Program-made: the position numbers and the translations under genes
Notes under the pieces: model-generated
What the model was told of the DNA's origin: nothing
The model's input: the letters and a program-made list of their open reading frames with translations, nothing else
Database searches by the model: none
Part shown: positions 55,819 to 64,000 of the stretch, in pieces
Layout of the letters: each line of letters begins with the position of its first letter
Numbering within the stretch: the first letter of the stretch is position 1
Assembly: GCA_029747015.1 (NCBI GenBank)
Contig: JAKOGI010002203.1
Location: forward strand, 1-64,000
DNA length: 64,000 bases
Source of the DNA: Carnegiea gigantea
Taxonomy: Eukaryota > Streptophyta > Magnoliopsida > Caryophyllales > Cactaceae
Reading direction: 5' to 3'

Positions 55819-55970
55819 TTGTATAGATTGTTCTCTCGGTCTCCTCTCCTCCCCTTGTTGTTTTTCTTTGGCATTGCACTTGGCATTGTTCTCTGCGTGC
55901 TTACTTGTCGTAACTGTTTTGCAACCACCCGTTACTTTTTTCTTTCAATGCTGTTCTTGCTTTTTAATGA
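55819..55970 (+). pseudogene. Hydrophobic tail in frame after env-like stop
   Basis: Directly after the TGA at 55816, the same frame reads a strongly hydrophobic segment (PLLPLLFFFGIALGIVLCVL, about 55845-55905) long enough to span a membrane, then a second hydrophobic stretch (YFFLSMLFLLF). SIRE1 env-like proteins are described with a coiled coil followed by a transmembrane segment, so this is probably the lost C-terminus; that link is inference. Confidence 0.55.
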
Positions 55971-56141
55971 TGCCAAAAGGGGGAAGACGAACCATTACTT
56001 GACAAATATTGACCCTCTTTCAATTTGGAACACTCGGACCTTAGTGGATAACCAAATCAATCAGCATACATGGTTCTCAAATTTGTTTTTAATATTTGTC
56101 AATATGGTCACTTGGTTTGTCATCATCAAAAAGGGGAAATT
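55971..56141 (+). promoter_or_regulatory. Sirevirus polypurine tracts (multiple)
   Basis: Two purine tracts: ATGCCAAAAGGGGGAAGACG at about 55969-55988, and CATCAAAAAGGGGAAATT at 56125-56142 next to the 3' LTR. Repeated tracts upstream of the 3' LTR are a Sirevirus trait. Confidence 0.8.
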
Positions 56142-57735
56142 TGTTGAGTTATTATATTTAGTTTTGATGATGACAAATCCAAGTGTAAAAATTTGTCCAA
56201 GTAATGTTGCTCCAAACACGATCTCCAAACAGGCCTAACTGGTGTTTGTGATCTTTATTGTATTAACTGGTTTGCTACATGTGAGAACAAGTCTTCAAAA
56301 CAGGTTTTACTTGGTGATTCTATATTAAGTCAAGAACACCATCTCGACAGTTGATTGTAAGGCATGTTCCTGAACTCTAGCAATGCAAAGAACAACCCCA
56401 GCAAACAAGGTGGCCTTGGTGTTCACAGCAGCTCTACAAATCTTGGACAAGATGACTGGTTCAAAACAAGAAGTCTCGGGTATATAGGTTTTATTTATTT
56501 AGACTCTTGTTAATATGCCAATATTGAAAACGTCATTTTAAACACCTCTTGAATCGGTATTTGTGCTAAGTGCTTCAGAACACCAGTTGCGAACAACCCT
56601 GCAAACAGGGTGCCTAGGGTGTTTCTGAACTGAAGTGGCCATACCCGGTTATCTTTGAAAATTCATTTCGGTTGGCCAAGATCTCCAGAATACTTTCTTT
56701 AAATTCCAAGATTGCTATTTTTTTGGAAAGGATATTTCTTGAAAATATTATGGGAGATTTGCGAAAATAGGTTTTGGGAGATTTGCCAAAACTAAAAGAT
56801 TCCCTTTGCCTATATTTTCGGATATGATAAAATTTCAAAAGCTGAAGATTTCTGGTTGTCATTTGAATCTTCTTCACGGCTATGGGAAGATAAGGGTTAT
56901 CTCTTAAGATAACAAATCCCTTATATTTTGGGAAAAATTTATCACTAGCCGTTGGGGAGTATTTCTTGCTTGAAAATCGTTTTCCATACTTAGCTGATTC
57001 TTTCACCTCTCCTTGTTTTTGACCGTTGGATTTTGTGTTTAAAATCTCAGCATTTCACTCCCATTTGCATAGAGGAGAAAAGACGAGAAACATACACAAC
57101 ATACGCAAAAAAAAAGGAAAATTTCAAAAGTGGTTTTTCTAGTGAGAAGAATTTTTCGAGTTACGCTTGAGAAAAGAAAAACAGAGACAAGTTGTGTTTA
57201 AACTGAGCTTCCAAGATATTGGCATACTAGGACCTCATTGTACCTTACATCTGCTTAAATCAGAAGCACCCCCGTAAGGTGTTTTGTAACCCTGATTTTG
57301 GATCAGAAAAGTGAGTGAGTGGTCCTCAGTTGTGTGGACTTTGGACGTGTCCAATCTGGTGAGATTTGCACGTGGTGTAACCCTTCTTAGAGAAGAAGGT
57401 TACGTGGTTGCAAGTTGTAACAAGGTGTATTACATTTGTAACGTGTGAAGCCGTTAGTGAAAGTGGTTAAATCCTACACGAGGTAGGTCGTGGTTTTTCA
57501 CACCTCAGTTGGGCTAGAGGTGTTTTCCACGTAAAAATTGTGTGTGTGCTTTATTTTCTGCATTTATCTTGGTGATTTTCGCATTTGCAATATTTGAGAA
57601 CACCCCCTGCAAACAAGTCACTAGGGTGTTTGTCATCTGAGAATAACCTCTGTGAGGGTGTTTGTTATTTACGATGCGAAAATCAGACACCACAATTCAC
57701 CCCCCTCTTATGGTTGTATACTCACGAATTTAACA
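56142..57735 (+). repeat. Sirevirus 3' LTR
   Basis: 1594 bp, TGTTGAG...TTAACA, followed by the CTTCC duplication. Possible TATA box at 56481-56486. It differs from the 5' LTR by the extra AACCCCAGC near 56391-56400 and scattered substitutions. Confidence 0.92.
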
Positions 57736-57740
57736 CTTCC

Positions 57741-58096
57741 TTTGTCTGACAAAACACAACATAGCGCCTTTTTACCTCAAATGTAATCTGTCCCTTTCTC
57801 ACATTAATATGGCAACTAGTTATAGCCAAAATAGGCCGACCTAGGATAATTTGAGCATCGTCGGTCTCAGGCATATCTACTATAATAAAGTCCCCCAATA
57901 CCAAAATGTCTCCTATCTTGACTAGCACATCATCTAATCTGCCTATGGATTGCATCTCAGAACCGTCAGCTAACTGTAGTGAAAAGGATGCGGCTAGTAA
58001 TAGTCCTAGGTGAAGCTTATGAAACAAAGAATATAGTATGATACTAACGCTTGCACCTAGATCACATAGAGCTCTCTCAACTTTTACTTTTACCAC
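57741..58096 (-). pseudogene. Athila-type aspartic protease
   Basis: Start of the visible frame at 58096 (MVKVKVERALCDLGASVSII); active site D-L-G-A-S, the form used by Athila/Tat proteases. The second half has DDAQIILGRPILAI (about 57860-57820) and the ITFEVKRRYVVF end. Interrupted at 57740 by the Sirevirus; the next codons are at 34094 downward. Upstream the frame is broken by stops. Confidence 0.82.
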
Positions 58097-59030
58097 AATG
58101 CAGCGAATAGAAAACTACCTAGGTCAGGGAGCTTAGGGGGAAAAATTATAGGAAATTCTACAGTGTCATTCTCTTCAAATGTGGCAGTCTTGCCACCATT
58201 CTATCTTTCCTTACTTCCAGCCATGATTATTTCCCAACCCACTTTCATCGGTACATCCTCAGGGTCACTTAAGTCCTCTATTTTGTCCATTAAAGTGACA
58301 CAATTGCAATGCTCGCGAGGGTTAGGTTAGGACTTGCTAGGAAGTCTATCTGAGAGCGCAGATGAAAACCTACCTTTTTGGGTAATTTGGGCTTCCAACA
58401 TCCTATTATGAGTTATAAGCACATCAATCTTTGAGGCTAATTGCTTAATATATTCATTCTGTTTTTGTTGTGCCATAAGCATGCTTTCCATCATCTACTC
58501 TAAATTGGACTTTTAGGGTATTTGGGAAGGCAACAGGGGTCTTTCAAAATCGGGGGTGGTCTAGCATTCATAGGGGGCACATTTGATGGATTTAGATTAG
58601 ACCTCTAGGAGAAATTCGGATGATTCTTCCAACCAGGATTATATGTATTAGAGTAAGGGTCATTGGCCGATCTCAGGTTGAAGTTTTGAACATAGTTAAC
58701 TTCATTATAGTATTGGGGAAAAAGACTCCCTACTTAACAGTTTAAAGTTACATGCTCAATGGAACCACAAATTTCACAAGAGGAAGGGGCACTAGAATTC
58801 ACAGCAATAACATTCATTCGGTCTAGCCTTTGAGTCATAGTATCTACTTTAGTAGAAAGTAAAGTAAGTACATAAACTTCAAGCTTACCTCCAACCCGTT
58901 TGGGTTAGCCTCATTTGGTGGACCATTAAAAATTATTGAATGTCATTTCCTCAATCAAATTATAGGCTTCATCCTTTGTTTTGCTCATCAAAGTTCCTCC
59001 TGCCATGGCATTAATAGTGGACCTCACAGA
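58097..59030 (-). pseudogene. Athila gag C-terminal region with zinc knuckle, heavily broken
   Basis: Just after the capsid part the minus strand reads STINAMAGGTLMSKTKDEAY and MTFNN, the end of the Athila capsid. A complete knuckle CEICGSIEHVTLNC lies at about 58785-58742. Between it and the protease there are many stops and shifts and no long frame survives, so nucleocapsid linker and protease start are decayed. Confidence 0.7.
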
Positions 59031-59573
59031 CTAGGTCGCACCATTAAAAAAGGCTTGGATAATCATCCAACGTTGAAGACCATGATGGGGGTATAGGCAT
59101 AGCAAATCTTTCAACCACTCCCAGCCTTCGTAGAGCGTCTCTTCATCTTTTTGCATGAAATTGGTGATTTGATTCCTCAAGCTTGTAGTTTTGCTAGGAG
59201 GGAAAAACTTGGCGAGGAAAGTTCTTGTCAACTTATCCCAAGTGGTAATGCATCCAGATGGCAAGGAGTGTAATCAAGCCCTTGCTTTATCCCTCAAGGA
59301 GAAAGGGAATAGGTGCAGGCGAATCGCGTCAGTGGAGACTCTATTAAGCTTTAGCATATCGCACACCTCTAAAAAGACCAAGAGGTGTAGATTTGGGTCT
59401 TCCAAAGGCGTTCCTCCAAACTGGGATTGCTGCACCATTGAAATGAGTGCCGGTTTGAGCTTAAAATTGTTGGCATCAATCGTGGGGCAAGCGATGCTTG
59501 AGGCGATCCCTTGGACTCCAGGAATAACAAAATCTCGAAGTGTTCTCCTTTGGTTACCTCCTCCACCCGCCAT
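59031..59573 (-). pseudogene. Athila-type gag capsid domain, one internal stop
   Basis: First ATG 59573 (MAGGGGNQRRTLRDFVIPG). Capsid recognised by FGGTPLEDPNLHLLVFLEVC, RLHLFPFSLRDKARA, TWDKLTRTFLAKFFPPSKT, then ETLYEGWEWLKDLL and GLQRWMIIQAFFNG. TGA at 59273-59271 after KARA replaces an expected tryptophan codon (TGG to TGA); the next stop is at 59033-59031. Identity as Athila/Tat gag is firm. Confidence 0.85.
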
Positions 59574-59826
59574 ACTTATTGGATTCCTTCTAGCCTCACG
59601 TTTTCGTTCTTCAATCCTTTACTTCTTCCTCCTTAAGCGGAAAGTCCTTTCAATCTCAGGATCGGGTTCATACAAGATCAGACTTCACATAAACAAGAAG
59701 AACTCCTATAAGTACTATCACCAATACTACCAGCGCAGTTAAACAAAAAAAGAAAATAACAATAAAAGACAATAAAGTACTTAGTCATTTTCGTAAGACT
59801 AACTCAATAGTTAATAGTTTAGTCCC
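59574..59826 (-). other. Athila leader between primer site and gag
   Basis: About 250 bp; contains basic-rich reading (SLRRKK) that may be the true start of gag upstream of 59573, but no clean frame. A-rich near 59740. Confidence 0.5.
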
Positions 59827-59846
59827 AGGCAATAGCGCCGAAAACT
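59824..59846 (-). promoter_or_regulatory. Athila primer binding site
   Basis: Minus strand AGTTTTCGGCGCTATTGCCT immediately after the 5' LTR. It resembles the TGGCGCCGTTGCCGGGG-type site of Athila elements, with several changes. Confidence 0.78.
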
Positions 59847-61131
59847 TGATCAACTACCGCAAGCGCACGGGTAGCCGTAGTATAGATAAAGATATCATTT
59901 CTCAGAGACTAATGGAACTTATCGAGTCTTGTCTGCCAGAATGAGCTAAGTAAAATTCTAATTCAAAGGGATCGATTTAACAACTTCTAATTCACTATTT
60001 TGAATCAATCAAAGAGAAAATAAGTCTAGGAATTCTCATAGTTATAAAAGGGTATTGGATCAAAACGACAATCATTTGCTTTTCTCTAAATCGGTTATTC
60101 TTGAGGAATTACAATCCATCTAGAAATTTGATCTATTCTTTTGAAGTCAATCAAATTCTTCTAAACTAAGCAAAAGTTGTTCTTTCAAACTACTTTGCCT
60201 TAATCCAAGTCAAATATCTTCAATTATTATCTAGTCCTCCTAACATGCAAATCTCTCTTTTGAGACGACTCTACGTTAGGTCTAATTAAGCAGTCCAACA
60301 ACCAAATGTCACCTTTTAGTTTTTCACACGAATGTTTCAAGTAAGCAAGCAAATTTTGGCTAAAATCGACTCACACCAATACAATTACTTGATATAACGA
60401 AATCAAACCAATCATAAAGATAACCACAATTCTATAAATTAAAACATGACCCAACTACACTCTCATCAACCACTAAATCCTTAGACAAAAAGTAAACTAC
60501 TCACATATGATTAAGAGTTAAACAAACTAACCAAAAATCCGGCAAAATCTGAGAGAAAGGCTTAACTGAGATGACCTTCAACCAAGGGCTTCAAACCGCC
60601 TTGAAAACCAAACACATACACTGAAGATTTCTCACCAAAACTAAAATCAAACTAGAAATCTTAAAAGAAACAACAAAATTTGAGAAGAGAAAGAAAACTA
60701 TGCTAAAGCTCTAATCTATGCTAACTCTATGGTTGTGTTGTTGTTTTCTACTGCTGCAGAACGGGGCCTTTTATAGAGGGGCTCGATTGACCTCAGCCAC
60801 ACAGCCGAAAGATGAAGAGGCAGCAGTTTTATGCTCACCACGGTCCGTGGCAGGCACCACGGTATGACCGTGGTCTGGGCTGGAATCGACTTTTTGTTCT
60901 ATTCTTGCTCCACGGGCGTAGTAACTCATAGGTGTCCATAGGGGAGGTCAAAATACATCTACTAAGGATTAAATGCTGCATAAAAAGGTTTAAAATCCTG
61001 CAAAACACATCAAACAACCATACTCAAGCATAAATCGACAATAGGAGTATAAATAATAACATTAAGCATATAATTCTCCTAAAAATGAAACAAAATAGCC
61101 CTAAAATGATGTATATATTAAGCACTTATCA
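59847..61131 (-). repeat. Athila-type 5' LTR
   Basis: 1285 bp, partner of 24326-25617. Minus-strand TATA box at about 60776-60769. Dyad block CCACGGTCCGTGG with a second ACCACGG...CCGTGGT pair at about 60838-60880. A short frame at 61017-60835 within it is not supported. Confidence 0.85.
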
Positions 61132-62543
61132 CCGCCCCCCCCCACACACACTCTCTCTCTCCCCCTCAAAGCCTCTCTCTTGAACATTAGCGCCCCCTCC
61201 ACGATTTTTTCTCTCTCTCTTCCTGAGCTCTCTTTCTCTCTTTTGTTCCTCTCTCTCGTCGCCCCCTTGGTACGCCGCCACCACCACCACAACCACCGGG
61301 CACCACCGCAGCCACCACCACACCCCTCTTCTTCCTCCTTGCTTGTGGCTTTAATTCCGAAGGATGTGACGATTCAATTGCTTTTCTCCCAAAACCGAAT
61401 CAAGATGAGCATATTGGTCGTATTTTGATATTCGTTTGGATTAAAATTCAAAACCTTGGTTTGATCTGGATTAGTGGGGGCATGGGATCATTGGGATCGA
61501 TATGGGTAATCGTTGATTGGTTGTAGCTAAAAATGTAGCCAAAAAGGGGGCGCACTTTAGGGTTAAGGTCTTGGGCAGAATGTCACCAGTTGTGGATAGA
61601 ATTTACCTTGACTTTAAAACTTTTCCCATGGAATTGTACTGATGCAATATATCACAAAATCTCTACGAAAGTTAGGCCAAAGTGTCCTCTATATTACAGC
61701 TTTTAAATCATTAGAATCGGAGTTAAATTGAGTACGTTATAGGTAAGTTAATGGAGGCCGTCCAAATCTAGACAGTCAGTGATGAGGATTTTGTTTTGAG
61801 ATTTTCAACCTAGTAGTTGGCAGACTTGGGAGAAACATTGAACATAGAACTTGTAGCAGATGTGTTTACCATTCCAAAATGGATAAAACCTTCACGTTTT
61901 GATGTCAGGCGCTCTAGTTATGGCTTCTGGAAGTTGGACCTAAATTATAACCTGCATTGGACACTAGAATAACCATGTTTGGAAATTCCTAAGAGTGTCT
62001 AAAAATTGTAGAAAAAATTATTTTAAGTGAGGGCTGGGCTAGATGTGGTTTATAAGATTTCAACTAAGTGTAGATGTCGTTTTGGTCTTGGTGCTTATTA
62101 TTAGGCCTAATTAAGAAACCAAGCTTGTAATTTTACGGAATTCCAGGTAACAATCATGCCCTAACCCTCCCTCGAAGTTGTTTGAAATATGTGTTTGATG
62201 AGAATGGTAAGGGCTATCTTTGAATGTCTTTGTTATAAATGGAATTATGGATTTTACTAGTTGAACATGGAATGAAATAGTTACGGGGCTTATGTTGAGT
62301 TATCTTGTTATATCAGTGTGCATTTAGGCAGTTGGACTGATTGTGTTTGTAAAGAAAAACATATATGTTGTCAAAATGCTTTGGGGATCGAACTAGGTTA
62401 GGTAGGAATGTGCAGGTTGATTTGAAATTTAAGAGCAAGTATTAACGTACAATTAAATGGCTTTATGGGTGAGACTGTGAACTATGTTGATGTGATTGAA
62501 GGCCATTAGCCTTCCTTGGGAAAAACTGCATGCATGTGAGCAG
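61132..62543 (+). repeat. Ty3 LTR, right part (continuation of 24012-24325)
   Basis: CT-rich and CCACCACC-rich start (61132-61330), then AT-rich non-coding sequence. A block CCAGGTAACAATCATGCCCTAACCCTCCC (about 62143-62172) parallels CAGGTAAGGGCCTAAACTTCCCTCCC inside the Tekay LTR, as expected for a related LTR. No coding frame supported; 61101-61428 frames are low complexity. It is cut at 62543 by the next Athila-type LTR. Confidence 0.5.
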
Positions 62544-63802
62544 TGATAAGTGCTTATTATGTATATTTTTTTAGAGCTATTTTGCCTCGTCTGTAGGAGA
62601 ATTTTATGCTTAATGATGCTGTTTACTCTCCTATTCTCGATTTATGATTTGTTATAGTTGTTTTATGTGTTTTACAGAATTTTTAGCCTTTTTACCCAAT
62701 ATTTTCCCTTCAATGGCTGTGTTTTGACCTTCTCCCATGGTCATCCATGAGTTGCTATGCCCATGGAGCAAGAAAAAAAGCAAGAAACCTGTTCCAGCAT
62801 AGACCACTGTCGGGCCGTGGTAGGCCTGTAACTGCTGCCTCTTCGTTTTCCCTCGGTTGTGTGGCTGAGATCAACTTGAATTTCCTATAAATAGCAACAT
62901 TCAGCAGCGAATAGAGCAATCCCTAGCAAGCAAAGCAAGTTAGAGTTAGCCTAGTGAAGATTAGTTTAGTTTATTTTCTCTCAAATTTTATTCTTTGCTT
63001 AGTTTTCTTTTTGCTTTTGTGTGAGTTTTGAGAGTGAGAGTTTTGATCCTGAGACGATTTTGAAGCCCTTGGTGAAGGCCATCTCAGTCGATGCTCTTCC
63101 ACTCAGATTTCGCTGATTTTTGGTTAGTTTGTTTATCTTTCATCATGTATGAGTAGTTTTCTTAGTCTAGGAATTTAGTAGCTTTTGAAAGTGTATTGGA
63201 TCATGTTTTAGTTTATTCAATTATGCTTATTTTTATAATTGGTTTGATTTCATTCTGTCAAGTGTTTGATATGTTGTGAGTTGATTTTTGGCTAACATTT
63301 ACTTGCACACTTGAAACAATTGAGTGAACATTCGAAAGACGATATTTGGTTGTTGGATTGCTTGAATAGACTTAACATAACTTCGTCTCAAAATAGAGAT
63401 TTATATGTTAGGAGGGCTATTAAGTAATCGAAGACTTTGAACTTGAATTAAGTCAAATTAGTTTGAAAGAACGACGTTTGCTTATCTAGGCAAATTTGAT
63501 TGATTTCAAAAGAATAGATCAAGTTTCCAGACAATATTACAATTCCTCAGAATTAACCAATTAGAGAATAGTACATGTTTGTAAATTTTGATCCAATTCT
63601 CTTCCATAACTGCGAAAATCCCTAGACGTTTTTCTCTTATTGATTTAAACGAGTTCATTTGCAGTAGTTAACCGAAACCACTTGAAATAGAGTTTTGCTT
63701 AGCATATTCTGACAAGACTAGGCTCGATAGATTACTTTAGTCCCGGAGGAATGATATCTTTTTTCTATACTACGACTACCCGTGCACTTGCAGCGATCGT
63801 CA
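62544..63802 (+). repeat. 5' LTR of a second Athila-type element
   Basis: 1259 bp, TGATAAGTGC...GATCGTCA. Homologous to the inverted LTRs at 24326 and 59847 but in the opposite orientation and clearly diverged from both, so a separate insertion. TATA box TATAAATAG at 62886-62894. Dyad-like GACCACTGTCGGGCCGTGGT at about 62800-62820. Left flank AGCAG (62539-62543); the matching duplication would be outside the window. Confidence 0.82.
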
Positions 63803-63803
63803 A

Positions 63804-64000
63804 GTTTTTGGTGCTGTTGCCGGTGACTAAATTGCTAAGTATTGAGTATTGTCTTACGAACGTGACTAAGCATTTTATTATTTTGTTTTGTTTTGTCTTC
63901 TTGTTGTTTTTCTTTTTCTTGTTTAATTGCGTTGGTAGTGTTGGTGAAAGTGCTTGCAGGAATTTCTCCTAGTTTATGCGAAGTCTAATTTTGTACGAGC
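63804..64000 (+). mobile_element. Primer site and leader of second Athila-type element (cut by window)
   Basis: AGTTTTTGGTGCTGTTGCCG at 63804-63823 is the Athila-type primer site. A T-rich leader follows (63860-63945); no gag is reached before the window ends. The 73-codon frame 63751-63972 spans LTR and leader and is not a gene. Confidence 0.78.

Larger units (their letters stand above)
34095..57735 (+). mobile_element. Sirevirus (Ty1/Copia) with env-like gene, split by a Tekay element
   Basis: Flanked by exact duplications CTTCC (34090-34094, 57736-57740). LTRs 1583 and 1594 bp, both TGTTGAG...TTAACA. Order: tRNA-Met primer site, gag, protease, integrase, RT, RNase H (Copia order), an env-like region and several purine tracts before the 3' LTR; the last two traits mark Sireviruses of the SIRE1/Maximus kind. 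A 12.8-kb Ty3 element sits in gag codon ~34. Without it the element would be about 10.9 kb. Stops and one frameshift make it non-functional. Confidence 0.93.
24326..61131 (-). mobile_element. Athila-type Ty3 retrotransposon with nested insertions, pol deleted
   Basis: Minus-strand element bounded by LTRs at 59847-61131 (5') and 24326-25617 (3'), both TG...CA. Its own parts are the LTRs, a primer site with the GGCGC-type sequence characteristic of Athila, gag, protease, a conserved non-coding block, an env-like/ORF1-type frame and a long 3' region. RT, RNase H and integrase are absent. It is interrupted by a TR-GAG element (27441-31705) and a Sirevirus (34095-57735) that contains a Tekay element (35836-48613). 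Without insertions it would be about 8.9 kb. Confidence 0.85.

Noticed and set aside
59191..59742. 183-codon plus-strand frame
   Set aside because: Antisense to the Athila gag, which has clear family motifs on the minus strand.

Overview
This window is a stretch of flowering-plant nuclear DNA made entirely of mobile and virus-derived DNA. I see no host protein-coding gene, tRNA or functional rRNA gene. The Cassandra TRIM, Sirevirus, Tekay chromovirus, Athila-type elements and integrated caulimovirid together point to an angiosperm, probably a eudicot; the species cannot be told from the sequence.

Layout. (1) 1-21291: a rearranged cluster of an endogenous pararetrovirus (Caulimoviridae, florendovirus-like by gene order). 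There is one long plus-strand copy (9250-14742), one slightly more than unit-length minus-strand copy (21291-14744) meeting it tail to tail, and smaller inverted fragments (1-5566). Three head-to-tail copies of a 1.23-kb hybrid unit lie at 5567-9249. Every copy that covers the place where reverse transcriptase should be lacks it at the same junction, so the amplified lineage was already RT-less. (2) 21292-21611: a long TA microsatellite bordering the viral DNA. (3) 21612-22260: a Cassandra TRIM (minus strand) with 5S-rRNA-like sequence in its LTRs. (4) 22261-24325 and, across a large insertion, 61132-62543: remains of a Ty3/Gypsy element (gag, start of protease, 3' end, split LTR). (5) 24326-61131: a minus-strand Athila-type Ty3 element, pol-deleted, carrying two insertions: a gag-only LTR element of the TR-GAG kind (27441-31705, minus) and a Sirevirus (34095-57735, plus). 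The Sirevirus gag is itself split by a Tekay-type chromovirus (35836-48613, plus). (6) 62544-64000: the 5' LTR, primer site and leader of a second Athila-type element on the plus strand, cut by the window edge.

The nesting is well supported: target-site duplications CATGC (TR-GAG), CTTCC (Sirevirus) and ACTAT (Tekay) are exact; the Athila flanks CCACC/CCGCC match 4 of 5. LTR resemblance agrees with the order: Tekay LTRs nearly identical, Sirevirus close, Athila and TR-GAG visibly more diverged.

The most unusual items are the RT-less caulimovirid lineage with its amplified hybrid unit and inverted repeat, the reading frame that runs from RNase H straight into the downstream viral protein, and an unrecognised 237-codon frame between the primer site and gag of the Tekay element. 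All coding regions carry stops or frameshifts except some single domains, so nothing here looks fully autonomous.
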